Shown here one piece after another: positions 16,218-24,714 of a stretch of DNA of 37,400 nt. Source of the DNA: an uncultured Caryophanales bacterium (GTDB lineage Bacteria > Bacillota_I > Bacilli_A > RFN20 > CAG-826); assembly GCA_937873795.1 (NCBI GenBank), contig CALMWE010000314.1, positions 1-37,400 on the forward strand, written 5' to 3'. The translations under genes and the position numbers were made by a program. Under the pieces are notes generated by a model. The model had not been told where the DNA came from and searched no databases. It worked only from the letters and a program-made list of their open reading frames with translations. Positions within the stretch are counted from its first letter, which is position 1. Each line of letters starts with the position of its first letter.

Positions 16218-17015
16218 ATGCTTACCCTTTCGCACGTCAGCAAGACCTTTAAAGTCGATGATAACAAAGACAACGACCGCAAAGCACTCATTGACGTTTC
16301 CTTGGAAGTCGCCGAAGGCGAGTTCCTCACCGTCATCGGCGGGAACGGCTCGGGCAAGACGACGCTTCTCAACGTCATCGCCGGGGTGTTCATGAGCGAT
16401 GAGGGAAGCATCATCCTCAACGGCGTCAACCTTACGAAAGTCAAAGAACACCGCCGGGCCAAAGCCATCGGCCGCGTGTTCCAAGATCCGATGGTCGGCA
16501 CCGTTGCCGGCATGAGCGTCGAAGAAAACATGTCGTTAGCCCTACGGCGCGGCACAATCCCTTCGCTTCAATGGGGATTGACCGCCAAAAATCGTACCTT
16601 GTTTACCAACGAACTCAGCAAACTTCAATTAGGTTTAGAAAAACGTCTGTTTACGAAAGCCGGCTTGTTGTCGGGAGGGCAACGCCAAGCCCTGACGCTG
16701 GTGATGGCCACCTTGCGCCGTCCGGAACTCCTCCTTCTGGACGAACATACGGCGGCCTTGGATCCCAAAACGGCGAAAACGGTCATGGACCTGACCGAAC
16801 GCTTGATTCAAGAACAACATTTGACCGCGATCATGATCACCCATAACATGAAAGACGCGATCCGTTACGGAAATCGTTTGGTGATGATGAGCGAGGGTCG
16901 TATTATCTTGGACGTCAAAGGGGAAGAAAAAGCCAACTTGACGGTGGAAGAATTGATTCAAAAATTCCAAAGCGCCGGGGACGTCCTTCCCGATGACATG
17001 CTGCTGAGTAAATAA
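16218..17015 (+). CDS. ABC transporter ATP-binding protein (TrpZ-like)
   Basis: A 265-residue cytosolic ATPase that powers the transporter. Walker A is GGNGSGKT (41-48), the Q-loop follows VFQDPMVG (88-95), the signature is LSGGQ (151-155), and Walker B is LLLLDE (171-176) followed by the D-loop AALD and the H-loop ITHNMKDA. All ATPase motifs are intact. It starts on the base after the permease stop, with the ribosome site AGGAGG inside the permease end. It ends the operon at a strong bidirectional terminator. Confidence 0.93.
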   Translation: MLTLSHVSKTFKVDDNKDNDRKALIDVSLEVAEGEFLTVIGGNGSGKTTLLNVIAGVFMSDEGSIILNGVNLTKVKEHRRAKAIGRVFQDPMVGTVAGMSVEENMSLALRRGTIPSLQWGLTAKNRTLFTNELSKLQLGLEKRLFTKAGLLSGGQRQALTLVMATLRRPELLLLDEHTAALDPKTAKTVMDLTERLIQEQHLTAIMITHNMKDAIRYGNRLVMMSEGRIILDVKGEEKANLTVEELIQKFQSAGDVLPDDMLLSK

Positions 17016-17019
17016 CGCA

Positions 17020-17045
17020 AAAGAGTGGGTCTCCCCACTCTTTTT
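17020..17045. terminator. Bidirectional terminator between the ABC operon and mnmA
   Basis: AAAGAGTGGG / CCCACTCTTT 10-bp stem with a 4-nt loop. TTTTT follows on the + strand and TTTT on the minus strand. The mnmA stop codon is at its edge (17044). Confidence 0.9.
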
Positions 17046-18186
17046 ATATGTCGATACGTTTTCCTTTGTAATAGATCTGATCGATGAGTCCGCCACCGAG
17101 GCAGATATCGCCTTGATAGAACACGGCGGCTTGTCCGGCGGTCACTGCTTTTTGCGGAGCGTCATAGACAAGTTTAACAGAGGTCGGAGTAAGCGGATAC
17201 AGCGTCAGCATCGCATCTTTTTGGCGGTAACGGAATTTCGTTCCGACGTGAAGAGGACCATTGGGTACATAACTGATCCAGTTGACATCGGTGATGATGG
17301 CTTCGTCGCTGAGTAAGTGTTCGTCTTCGTTACCGGAAGCGACATAAAGGATGTTCTGTTTGACGTCTTTTTTGACGACGAACCAACTCTTGGCTTCACG
17401 TCCGGAGATGCCTCCGATGCCCAGGCCGCGACGTTGGCCGATGGTGTAATAAAGGACCCCGTCATGGGTGCCTACTTTCTCATTGGTGGCAATGTCCACG
17501 ATTTTGCCTTGATGCGCGGGTAAATAGTTTTGTAAGAACTGCTTGAAATTGCGTTCGCCGATGAAGCAGATGCCGGTGGAATCTTTCTTCTCCGCCACCG
17601 CTAAACCAAGGGTTTTGGCGATGCGTCGGACTTCGGGTTTATCGATATCGCCCAAGGGGAAAAGGCAATCCGCTAACTGGGCTTGGCTGATTTGGCTTAA
17701 GAAGTAGGTTTGATCTTTATTTTGATCATAGCTTTTGAGCATATAGGCTTTGCCGTCTTTATCGATGCGTTTGGCATAGTGGCCCATGGCGATGAGGTCG
17801 CAGCCATGTTCTTTGGCAAACGTCCGGAATGCGGCAAACTTGATGTATTTGTTGCAGAAAACATCCGGGTTGGGTGTCCTACCGCGGGCATATTCATTAA
17901 GAAAGTACGAAAAGACGTCGTCCCAATATTCTTTGATAAAATCCGCCCGTAAGAGAGGAATTCCCAATTTATCGGCCACTTTTTTGGCATCTTCGTAGTC
18001 TTGTTCCTGCGGACACATCGGGTCGTCAAGGGTGGGATTCCCTAAAACATCGTTGTTGGTAAAGGCATCCCAGTTGCGCATGAACCCGGCGATTACGTCA
18101 TAGCCTTGTTGAATTAATAAGTACGCCGCAACCGCGGAATCGACACCGCCGCTGAGACCGATCATGACTTTCTTTTTATTTTCCAT
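17044..18186 (-). CDS. mnmA: tRNA-specific 2-thiouridylase MnmA
   Basis: Adds sulfur to U34 of tRNAs for Lys, Glu and Gln. The 380-residue enzyme has the PP-loop SGGVDS (12-17) for ATP. Its catalytic cysteines sit in DVFCNKYIKF (about C111) and TGICFIGERNF (about C207), and the C-terminal beta-barrel includes YTIGQRRGLGIGG. Length is normal. It is downstream of dtd with an 11-nt overlap, so both tRNA-quality genes are co-transcribed. Confidence 0.95.
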   Translation of the reverse strand: MENKKKVMIGLSGGVDSAVAAYLLIQQGYDVIAGFMRNWDAFTNNDVLGNPTLDDPMCPQEQDYEDAKKVADKLGIPLLRADFIKEYWDDVFSYFLNEYARGRTPNPDVFCNKYIKFAAFRTFAKEHGCDLIAMGHYAKRIDKDGKAYMLKSYDQNKDQTYFLSQISQAQLADCLFPLGDIDKPEVRRIAKTLGLAVAEKKDSTGICFIGERNFKQFLQNYLPAHQGKIVDIATNEKVGTHDGVLYYTIGQRRGLGIGGISGREAKSWFVVKKDVKQNILYVASGNEDEHLLSDEAIITDVNWISYVPNGPLHVGTKFRYRQKDAMLTLYPLTPTSVKLVYDAPQKAVTAGQAAVFYQGDICLGGGLIDQIYYKGKRIDI

Positions 18187-18631
18187 AGAGCTCCTTACTA
18201 TCCAGCATCAACGTAAAGGGCCCGTCATTGATTAAGCTGACTTTCATATCGCCGCCGAAAACACCTTTTTGAATCGGACCGCGAAGGGTTTCGAGACATT
18301 CATTGAAATAATCGTAGAGATGTGTGGCTTCAAGAGGCGCCAACGCATGCGTGAACGAAGGGCGGCGGCCTTTGACCACATCGCCATAGAGGGTAAACTG
18401 CGAAACACTCAGGATTTCGCCATGGATATCGTCGATGGAGAGGTTGGTGAGTCCGCGTTCGTCATTGAAAAGACGCAGTCCGACGACCTTTTCCGCCATA
18501 AGGCGGCATAAGGCTTCGTCGTCGCCTTGGGTGAAGCCGACAAACAGCAAAAAGCCCCGACCGATATGGCCGACGGTTTTGTCATGGATGCGGACTTCCG
18601 CGGAAACAACGTTTTGGACTACGATACGCAT
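18176..18631 (-). CDS. dtd: D-aminoacyl-tRNA deacylase (D-Tyr-tRNA deacylase)
   Basis: Removes D-amino acids, classically D-Tyr, and Gly mischarged on tRNA-Ala from tRNA. The 151-residue product starts MRIVVQNVVSAEV at the ATG at 18631, with GGGTGA upstream. The ORF track start at 18643 lies too close to the -10 box at 18648-18653 and lacks a ribosome site. The two active-site motifs are present: SVSQFTLYGD (SQFTL) and NDGPFTLMLDS (GP motif). It overlaps mnmA by 11 nt and is divergent from rarA. Confidence 0.93.
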   Translation of the reverse strand: MRIVVQNVVSAEVRIHDKTVGHIGRGFLLFVGFTQGDDEALCRLMAEKVVGLRLFNDERGLTNLSIDDIHGEILSVSQFTLYGDVVKGRRPSFTHALAPLEATHLYDYFNECLETLRGPIQKGVFGGDMKVSLINDGPFTLMLDSKELYGK

Positions 18632-18647
18632 GGAATCACCCATTGCT

Positions 18648-18653
18648 ATTATA
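18648..18653 (-). promoter_or_regulatory. dtd-mnmA -10 box
   Basis: Minus-strand TATAAT, about 17 bp before the dtd ATG at 18631. No TGn extension and no clear -35. Confidence 0.45.
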
Positions 18654-18671
18654 GAGAAAAAGAGGATAAAT

Positions 18672-18680
18672 TGGTATACT
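18672..18680 (+). promoter_or_regulatory. rarA promoter (-10 with TGG extension)
   Basis: TGGTATACT, an extended -10. The predicted start of transcription is only about 10 nt before the first ATG, just including GGAG at 18688-18691. Confidence 0.5.
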
Positions 18681-18696
18681 TGAGCTTGGAGTTGAT

Positions 18697-19965
18697 ATGA
18701 TGCTTGCCCCCTTAGCCTTCCGGATGCGCCCCAAAACCTTGGATGAAGTCATTGGTCAAACCGATTTGGTCGGTGCCAACGGCTTTTTAACCAACTGCGT
18801 GAAAAACCAAACGTTGGTATCAATCATCTTTTATGGTCCTCCCGGAGCGGGTAAAACCACGATTGCCGAAGCATTCGCGTCGTCGATGGGTGTGCATTTC
18901 ATCAAACTAAACGCCGTCACCAGCGGTAAAAAAGAAATCGAAGCGGCCATCGAGGAAGCGAAGTTTTTCCATCCCACGATCGTGATTTTGGATGAAGTCC
19001 ACCGCTTAAACAAAGATAAACAAGACCTGCTTTTGCCGTATATCGAAGACGGCAGTATATATATGCTCGGAGCGACCACCGCAAATCCGTATATCGCGAT
19101 CAACCCGGCTATTCGGAGCCGTTGCCACCTGCTTGAAGTCAAAGCGCTTTCGCAAGAAGACGTCGCTTTGGGTTTAAAACGGGCCAGCGAAAGTCCGCAA
19201 GGATTGAATGGAAAAGTGAAGTTTACTCCGGAAGCTCTGGCATTGATTGCCAAACTCGCGGGAGGCGACCTCCGCTTTGCCCTCAATTATGTCGAAGTCA
19301 GCGCCTTGACGGGCAATAAAAAAGAAATCACCGTGGATGATGTCAAAGCCATTGTCCGCGTGCCGAATTATCTGATGGATAAAGACGAAAGCGAACATTA
19401 TGACTCGGTTTCGGCCTTACAAAAAAGTATCCGCGGCAGCGATGTCGATGCGGCCCTTTATTATTTGGCGCGCCTCTGCATTGCCGGGGATTTGGAAAGC
19501 ATTGAACGGCGGTTGTTGGTCACCGCTTACGAAGATATTGGCCTTGCTAATCCTAATGCCGTACAACGGACGGCGTTAGCTTTGGAAAGCGCGCGCAAAG
19601 TCGGATTCCCCGAAGCCGTGATTCCGTTAGGCTTTGCCGTGTGTGACCTAGCCCTATCCCCCAAATCGAAAGCCAGTTGCAACGCTGTGCATGCGGCAAT
19701 GGACTTAGCTGCCGAAAAACCCTTGGATGTCTTGGATTATCTAAAGTTGACACCGGTGAGTATCGCTTTAGAAGACCGCTACCCCTACGACCGTCCGGAT
19801 TTATGGGATAAAATCCAATATTTACCCGAGATGATCAAGGAAATGCGCTTTTATGAACCTAGCGGTTCGGGCGCTTATGAACGGCAACTCAATGATAATT
19901 ACGCGCGTTTAAAAAAGATCCCCCGCACGAGGAACTTAAGAGAACTGAAGAAAAAGGCACGGTGA
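18697..19965 (+). CDS. rarA: Replication-associated recombination protein RarA (MgsA)
   Basis: AAA+ ATPase of the clamp-loader-like RarA/MgsA/WRNIP1 family that acts at stalled replication forks. The 422-residue product begins MRPKTLDEVIGQ near residue 10. Walker A is GPPGAGKT (47-54), and Walker B is IVILDEVHRL. Sensor 1 is GATTANPYIAINPAIRSRC, and the C-terminal tetramerisation part (DRPDLWDKIQYLPE...MRFYEPSGSGAYE) is typical. Two adjacent ATGs are possible (18697, 18700); GGAG spacing favours the second slightly. It stands alone, converging on the nucleoside phosphorylase gene. Confidence 0.94.
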   Translation: MMLAPLAFRMRPKTLDEVIGQTDLVGANGFLTNCVKNQTLVSIIFYGPPGAGKTTIAEAFASSMGVHFIKLNAVTSGKKEIEAAIEEAKFFHPTIVILDEVHRLNKDKQDLLLPYIEDGSIYMLGATTANPYIAINPAIRSRCHLLEVKALSQEDVALGLKRASESPQGLNGKVKFTPEALALIAKLAGGDLRFALNYVEVSALTGNKKEITVDDVKAIVRVPNYLMDKDESEHYDSVSALQKSIRGSDVDAALYYLARLCIAGDLESIERRLLVTAYEDIGLANPNAVQRTALALESARKVGFPEAVIPLGFAVCDLALSPKSKASCNAVHAAMDLAAEKPLDVLDYLKLTPVSIALEDRYPYDRPDLWDKIQYLPEMIKEMRFYEPSGSGAYERQLNDNYARLKKIPRTRNLRELKKKAR

Positions 19966-19975
19966 CGTGCCTTTT
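19951..19975. terminator. Bidirectional terminator between rarA and pdp
   Basis: AAGGCACG / CGTGCCTT 8-bp stem with loop GTGA, which contains the rarA stop codon TGA. A T run follows on the minus strand (five Ts) and a shorter one on the + strand. Confidence 0.8.
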
Positions 19976-19978
19976 GAC

Positions 19979-21280
19979 TTATTGAACGGTTTCGTGGACG
20001 ATGGGGTTGAGTTTGATTGGGGTCACGCTGAGTTTGAAGCTCTTGCGGACGTCATCCAAGATTTCTTTGTAGCTTTCGATGTTGGTGTAAACATCGCATA
20101 ACTTCTCGCCTTTTTTGACGGCTTCACCGACTTTTTTGTCGACGATGATGCCGGCGGACATATCGATGATGTCATCTTTGGTCGCTCTTCCGGCGCCTAA
20201 GCGCATCGCGCTTTCGCCGATTTCAAGGGCGTCGATTTGACGGACATAACCATCGCTGTCGGAGTAGACTTCGGCGTGGAATTTGGCCACGGGGAACTTT
20301 TCGGGGTGATAGATGTAGGATTCGTCGCCGCCTTGGGCTTTGACGAGGGAGGCGAGTTTCTTGAGACCACTGCCGTCTTTGATTTTGCTTAAGAGTAAGG
20401 CGCGTCCTTCTTCCAAGGTCTTGGTGGCTTTGGCTTGCAGGAGCATGATGGAACCGGCCGATAAGCACAGTTCTTGGAAGTCTTCAGGTCCGTGACCGTT
20501 GAGCGTGGCAATCGCTTCTTTGACTTCGAGGTTATTGCCGACGGCACGTCCGAGCGGTTGATCCATATCCGTTAAGATGGCGCGGGTATCGCGTCCGAGG
20601 GCATTGCCGATGTCCACCATCGTGCGGGCTAAAATGCGCGCGTCTTCGATGGTTTTCATGAACGCACCGCTACCGAATTTGACGTCGAGTAAGATCGTAT
20701 CGGCGCCACTGGCGAGCTTCTTGCTCATGATGGATGCGGCAATCAAGGGAATCGATTCGACGGTTCCGGTGACGTCACGAAGGGCGTAAAGTTTCTTATC
20801 CGCGGGGACAAGGTCGCCGGTTTGGCCGATGATGGCTAAGCCGATGTCGTTGACTTGTTTGATGAATTTTTTGCTTTCGATGGCCACGCTGACGCCGGGA
20901 ATGGATTCGAGTTTATCGAGCGTTCCGCCGGTATGGCCTAAGCCACGGCCGGACATTTTGGCGACTTTGACGCCACAGGCCGCCACAAGGGGTCCCAAGG
21001 CAAGACTGGTTTTATCGCCGACACCGCCGGTGGAATGCTTGTCCACTTTGATGCCTTTGATGAGGGATAAGTCAATGACGTCCCCACTGTGCATCATCCG
21101 ATCGGTGAGTGCGGAAATTTCTTTGGTGGTCATGCCACGGAAAACGATTGCCATGGCTAAAGCGCTGGCTTGGTAATCGGGAATGGTCCCTTTGGTATAG
21201 CCTTCAATGAAAAACGCTATTTCTTCGGGAGTCAGTTCTAAACCTTCCCGTTTCTTAATAATAATATCGATCATGCGCAT
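19979..21280 (-). CDS. pdp: Pyrimidine-nucleoside phosphorylase
   Basis: Splits uridine, thymidine or deoxyuridine with phosphate to base plus (deoxy)ribose 1-phosphate for nucleoside salvage. The 433-residue product starts MRMIDIIIKKREG. The signature SGRGLGHTGGTLDKLE and the phosphate-binding KVDKHSTGGVGDKTSL are intact. Length matches Bacillota Pdp, which has broad pyrimidine specificity; thymidine phosphorylase (deoA) is the alternative name and cannot be separated by motif alone. It has its own promoter and a GAGG ribosome site. Confidence 0.92.
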   Translation of the reverse strand: MRMIDIIIKKREGLELTPEEIAFFIEGYTKGTIPDYQASALAMAIVFRGMTTKEISALTDRMMHSGDVIDLSLIKGIKVDKHSTGGVGDKTSLALGPLVAACGVKVAKMSGRGLGHTGGTLDKLESIPGVSVAIESKKFIKQVNDIGLAIIGQTGDLVPADKKLYALRDVTGTVESIPLIAASIMSKKLASGADTILLDVKFGSGAFMKTIEDARILARTMVDIGNALGRDTRAILTDMDQPLGRAVGNNLEVKEAIATLNGHGPEDFQELCLSAGSIMLLQAKATKTLEEGRALLLSKIKDGSGLKKLASLVKAQGGDESYIYHPEKFPVAKFHAEVYSDSDGYVRQIDALEIGESAMRLGAGRATKDDIIDMSAGIIVDKKVGEAVKKGEKLCDVYTNIESYKEILDDVRKSFKLSVTPIKLNPIVHETVQ

Positions 21281-21300
21281 GTTATGAATACCTCGTTTCC

Positions 21301-21330
21301 ATTATAGTGAATGTCCCCCTTGTTAAGCAA
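21301..21330 (-). promoter_or_regulatory. pdp promoter
   Basis: Minus-strand TTGCTT (21330-21325), an 18-bp spacer and TATAAT (21306-21301), about 20 bp before the start codon. Confidence 0.6.
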
Positions 21331-21354
21331 ACAAAAAAAGGAAAAAGAATGCCT

Positions 21355-21374
21355 AAAAAGATATTAATATCTTT
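21355..21374 (-). terminator. Weak terminator/palindrome after plsC
   Basis: An 18-bp perfect palindrome AAAGATATTAATATCTTT (21357-21374) overlaps the plsC stop codon and is followed by Ts on the minus strand. It is AT-rich, so a weak terminator at best. Confidence 0.5.
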
Positions 21375-22167
21375 ATTTCTTCCCTTTGGGGGATTTCTTC
21401 TTGTTTTTGCCGAGTGTGATTTCGGCGATGTAATCGACGTCTTTGGCCCGTAGAGCATCCACTTCGGGTTGCAAGCGGGCGTACACCATTTCGGCAATGT
21501 CGATGGTCGTACGGCCTTGCATTTCTTCATAAGGAATCGGTTGCAGATAACGGACTTGGATCGGGAACCGTTTGAGGTTGATTTTGAAGCTCAAAGGACG
21601 GAAATTACCGAACGACGCAAACGGGATGATGGTCGTCTTGGTGTTTAACGGAATGCGGAAGGTTCCGGGTTTAAACGGAAGCATCGGGGCATAAGGATCT
21701 TTGTTGCGGGTGCCTTCGGGATAGATATACCAGCTGTGTTCATGGTTGAGCAAAGAGGCTTCGACTTTACGGGCGACTTTGAGTTCTTGCTTGAGATTAT
21801 CGCGTTCAATGAATTCCCCGCTGAGGGCACGGAAAACACGGCCCACGAACGGATATTTGCGGGATTCAATCTTACCGACGAATTTCACGGGGTGTTCGTT
21901 GACCGCCAAAATCATGATGGCGTCAAAGAAGGATAAATGGTTGCCGACGAAGACATAGACCTCACCGGGTTTGATGACTTCGCGGTTCTCAATATGAAAA
22001 TCGATGCGGCAAGCCCGCACCAGACGTAAAACCAATTTTCGTGCTTTTTTATAACGCAACTCTAAGGGATAACGTTCGGGGTGACGTGAATAAGGGAGCA
22101 TCCAGGCGAAGTAATCCCAAATGATGAAGATACCCATAAGGAACAACAAGCGGATATATTTGAACAT
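21373..22167 (-). CDS. plsC: 1-acyl-sn-glycerol-3-phosphate acyltransferase (PlsC family)
   Basis: Makes phosphatidic acid from lysophosphatidate in the membrane. The 264-residue product has an N-terminal hydrophobic anchor (residues 5-25), catalytic GNHLSFFDA (H77-D82) and YPEGTRN (149-155). The C-terminal tail is basic (GKNKKKSPKGKK). It is longer and more canonical than the copy at 3233, so it is the better candidate for the housekeeping enzyme. It follows ssb by 33 nt, with a GGAG ribosome site. Confidence 0.9.
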   Translation of the reverse strand: MFKYIRLLFLMGIFIIWDYFAWMLPYSRHPERYPLELRYKKARKLVLRLVRACRIDFHIENREVIKPGEVYVFVGNHLSFFDAIMILAVNEHPVKFVGKIESRKYPFVGRVFRALSGEFIERDNLKQELKVARKVEASLLNHEHSWYIYPEGTRNKDPYAPMLPFKPGTFRIPLNTKTTIIPFASFGNFRPLSFKINLKRFPIQVRYLQPIPYEEMQGRTTIDIAEMVYARLQPEVDALRAKDVDYIAEITLGKNKKKSPKGKK

Positions 22168-22200
22168 GTTCTAACTCCTTCATTCAAGAATATATCTATA

Positions 22201-22506
22201 TTACACCACTTTTCGAGAAGCTTCGATAGTATCCGTTGCTTTGTTGCTCATGACTTCGAGCGTATCGCAAACAACACCGACGCCCACATTGCCTAAATGT
22301 TCGAGCCGGCCGTGGAGGGCGACATAGGCGCCTTCTCTAAGGTTCATCAAATAGTTACTGGAGGTCCGAGTCCAAAAAATGACGGGGATGATGTCTTTGG
22401 CAAACTTTCCCTCATGATCTTTATAGCTTCGTTCAACTTCAAGATATCGGATCGTGTCGGAAGCATTTCGCCCGACGATACCGACGACGACAACATTGGT
22501 AAACAT
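22201..22506 (-). CDS. ssb: Short single-stranded DNA-binding protein
   Basis: A 101-residue OB-fold protein of the SSB family (MFTNVVVVGIVGRNASDTIRYLEVE ... VIFWTRTSSNYLMNLREGAYVALHGRLEH). It ends soon after the OB fold (...DTIEASRKVV) and lacks the glycine-rich linker and acidic DDDxPF-type tip that replication SSBs use to bind partners. It is therefore probably an accessory SSB like Bacillus SsbB/YwpH, used in DNA uptake, rather than the main replication SSB. That fits the competence genes in this window but is inference. The ribosome site is GAGGTGAG. Confidence 0.85.
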   Translation of the reverse strand: MFTNVVVVGIVGRNASDTIRYLEVERSYKDHEGKFAKDIIPVIFWTRTSSNYLMNLREGAYVALHGRLEHLGNVGVGVVCDTLEVMSNKATDTIEASRKVV

Positions 22507-22523
22507 GCACTCACCTCTTCCCC

Positions 22524-22529
22524 ATTATA
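22524..22529 (-). promoter_or_regulatory. ssb -10 box
   Basis: Minus-strand TATAAT between pulA and ssb, overlapped by a CCCATT/AATGGG inverted repeat. No clear -35; a tentative internal promoter. Confidence 0.4.
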
Positions 22530-22568
22530 AGAGATACAATGGGTAAGAAAGTCTCGATATTATCACAA

Positions 22569-24710
22569 CTATTTGCGTGCAACGACCATGAACGAAATGC
22601 CATTGACGATAAGGTTTTTGGCAAACATTTCTTTGCCCTCGGTCATGCCTGAGGAAGCAAAGATGACTTGGTAATAATCATCCAACTCATAATAGAGCGT
22701 TTCTTTGGAGGGATTCATGATGACTTTGAAGGCTTTCCAAGGGGCAATCTTTTCGTGGTCGACATAATCGATGATCAACCCGGCATCGTTGAGGTCTTCG
22801 AAGCGGATCATGTTTTCGATATCGGAACTCTTGTCCAAGCGTAAGAAAGCATGCTTTTTACGGAACTTGATGAGGTCGGCAAAGTAAAGGCCTAAAGCCG
22901 GCCGTTCATCGAGCATGCGGTAGTCGAACTTATTGACTTTATCGCCCGAACGGTAGGAATTGGTGTCTCCGCCCTTGGATAAGCCGATTTCTTGGCCCAT
23001 ATGGAAGAAGGGAATGCCAAACGCGAACATCACCGCTGCATTGGCGAGTTTGACGCGCTTGAGTTTGAGTTCGACATCGTCGACCTCATGGCATTTTTCG
23101 AGTTTATCGAAGAACGTCTCGTTATCGTGGCATTCCACGTAGTTGATGGTTTGAAGCGCACTTTTGAATTTGGCCGGGAAAATCAGGTCCATGCACGAAC
23201 CGACATAGGCAAATTTGAAGCCGAGACGGTAATGACTGGCGCCTAAGAGATACCCCGGTTCAGTGATTTTATCGCCCAACGTTCCGCCTTTGGAAATATC
23301 GCGGAAGGCATCGTTAAAGAAGGCAAAATCAGGCAACCGGTCCGCATTATTCATCGAGGATTTGAGTTCACTAGGCAGTTCGGTGGGCATATCCCAACCT
23401 TCGCCGTACATCATGAAATCCGGTTTGATTGCACGGCAGGCTTTCCAAATCGCTTTGGTGGTCTCGGTATCGATAATACCCATGAGGTCAAAACGATAGC
23501 CGTCGATGCCATATTCTTTGACCCAATACGCACAGGCGTCGATAAGCATCTTACGCACCATCGGACGTTCGCTGGCGATGTCGTTGCCACAGAAGGAACC
23601 GTCGCTCATCTTGCCATTTTTCTTTCTGCGGAAGAAGTAATTGGGAACGACTTTTTCAAACGTTGAGTATTGGTAAAGGTAGACATGGTTATACACCACA
23701 TCGAGGTTGATGCGGATGCCGATGTCGTGGAAACTGGAGACCAAAAGTTTCAAGTCGCGGATGCGGCTGGCGGGGTCTTCAAGGTTACTGGCAAAACTGC
23801 CTTCGGGGACAAAATATTGCGCCGGGTCATAGCCCCAATTGTACGACCGCGACGGATCTTTTTCATCGACGGTCTTGAAATCGTAGACCGGCATCAATTG
23901 GATGTGGGTCATGTTAAGACCTGCCAAATAATCGAATCCGGCGGGATAACCTTTTTGGGTGGTCCGCCCTTTTTCGATCATGCCCAGGAAACGCCCTTTG
24001 TGGACGATGTTGGTGGACGGATCACTGGTGATATCGCGGACGCTGGTTTCGTAAATGATGGCGTCCGTATACTTTTCGAATTTCGGGAGTTTGTCGTGAT
24101 GGAAATCCACGGCAAGTTTGGAAAAATCCAAGACCACAGAGTCTTCTCCGTTTTGGGTCGAGGCTTTGGCGTAGAGGTCGGTGACTTCCCGTTCAATCCC
24201 GGAGTTGACGATGAGATAGCGGTAACGGGCGTTCTCCCAGTTGCCCTTTAAGACCAATCGGTAGGTGCCTTTTTCGCCGCGTTCCATCACAAAAAAACTT
24301 TCTTTTTGATCGAGCACGATGCGAAGCGTGACTTTGCTGGCCAGAGGCGCCCAAATGACGAATTTGGTTTCTTGGGGCGAATAGGTACAGCCTAAATCAT
24401 CGCCTTCATAGAAGGTATCGGTGTCGAAGTTAGGAAAATCAATCGCCGAAGAAACATCCAACGGCGTACTTCCGAACTGTTCGATCACGACGTCATAGGC
24501 GTGGCCGAGCACTAACGGCTCGCGAAGTTTAAGGTCATAAATAAAGGCCCCCGCATGGGTCGAAGCTTTATCGACTTTCAGCGTTTCGACAATCTTTCCG
24601 TCACACAATAAAACAAAGTCGTTACGGTCTTCTTTGCCAAACGGAGAAAGTAAAATCACGCGGATAGCGGACGGTCCGGTGAGTTTGGCGATAAAGGTCA
24701 TATCTTTCAT
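22569..24710 (-). CDS. pulA: Type I pullulanase (alpha-1,6 debranching enzyme)
   Basis: Cleaves alpha-1,6 branches of glycogen, pullulan or limit dextrins. The protein has about 713 residues from the ATG at 24710 (MKDMTFIAKL), preceded by GAGG in the acpS tail; the ORF-track start at 24758 lies inside acpS and is rejected. It has an N-terminal domain, a CBM48-like domain (FVIWAPLASKVTLR) and a GH13 barrel. The type I marker YNWGYDP is present, with catalytic GYRFDLMG (nucleophile Asp), MYGEGWDMP (acid Glu) and YVECHDNE. There is no signal peptide, so it acts in the cytosol on stored or imported glucan. It starts 4 nt after the acpS stop. Confidence 0.93.
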   Translation of the reverse strand: MKDMTFIAKLTGPSAIRVILLSPFGKEDRNDFVLLCDGKIVETLKVDKASTHAGAFIYDLKLREPLVLGHAYDVVIEQFGSTPLDVSSAIDFPNFDTDTFYEGDDLGCTYSPQETKFVIWAPLASKVTLRIVLDQKESFFVMERGEKGTYRLVLKGNWENARYRYLIVNSGIEREVTDLYAKASTQNGEDSVVLDFSKLAVDFHHDKLPKFEKYTDAIIYETSVRDITSDPSTNIVHKGRFLGMIEKGRTTQKGYPAGFDYLAGLNMTHIQLMPVYDFKTVDEKDPSRSYNWGYDPAQYFVPEGSFASNLEDPASRIRDLKLLVSSFHDIGIRINLDVVYNHVYLYQYSTFEKVVPNYFFRRKKNGKMSDGSFCGNDIASERPMVRKMLIDACAYWVKEYGIDGYRFDLMGIIDTETTKAIWKACRAIKPDFMMYGEGWDMPTELPSELKSSMNNADRLPDFAFFNDAFRDISKGGTLGDKITEPGYLLGASHYRLGFKFAYVGSCMDLIFPAKFKSALQTINYVECHDNETFFDKLEKCHEVDDVELKLKRVKLANAAVMFAFGIPFFHMGQEIGLSKGGDTNSYRSGDKVNKFDYRMLDERPALGLYFADLIKFRKKHAFLRLDKSSDIENMIRFEDLNDAGLIIDYVDHEKIAPWKAFKVIMNPSKETLYYELDDYYQVIFASSGMTEGKEMFAKNLIVNGISFMVVARK

Positions 24711-24714
24711 AAAT

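Noticed and set aside
23670-24251. 193-residue plus-strand ORF opposite pulA
   Set aside because: Antisense shadow of a well-supported gene; low-complexity Asp/Gly/Val-rich translation and no ribosome site.
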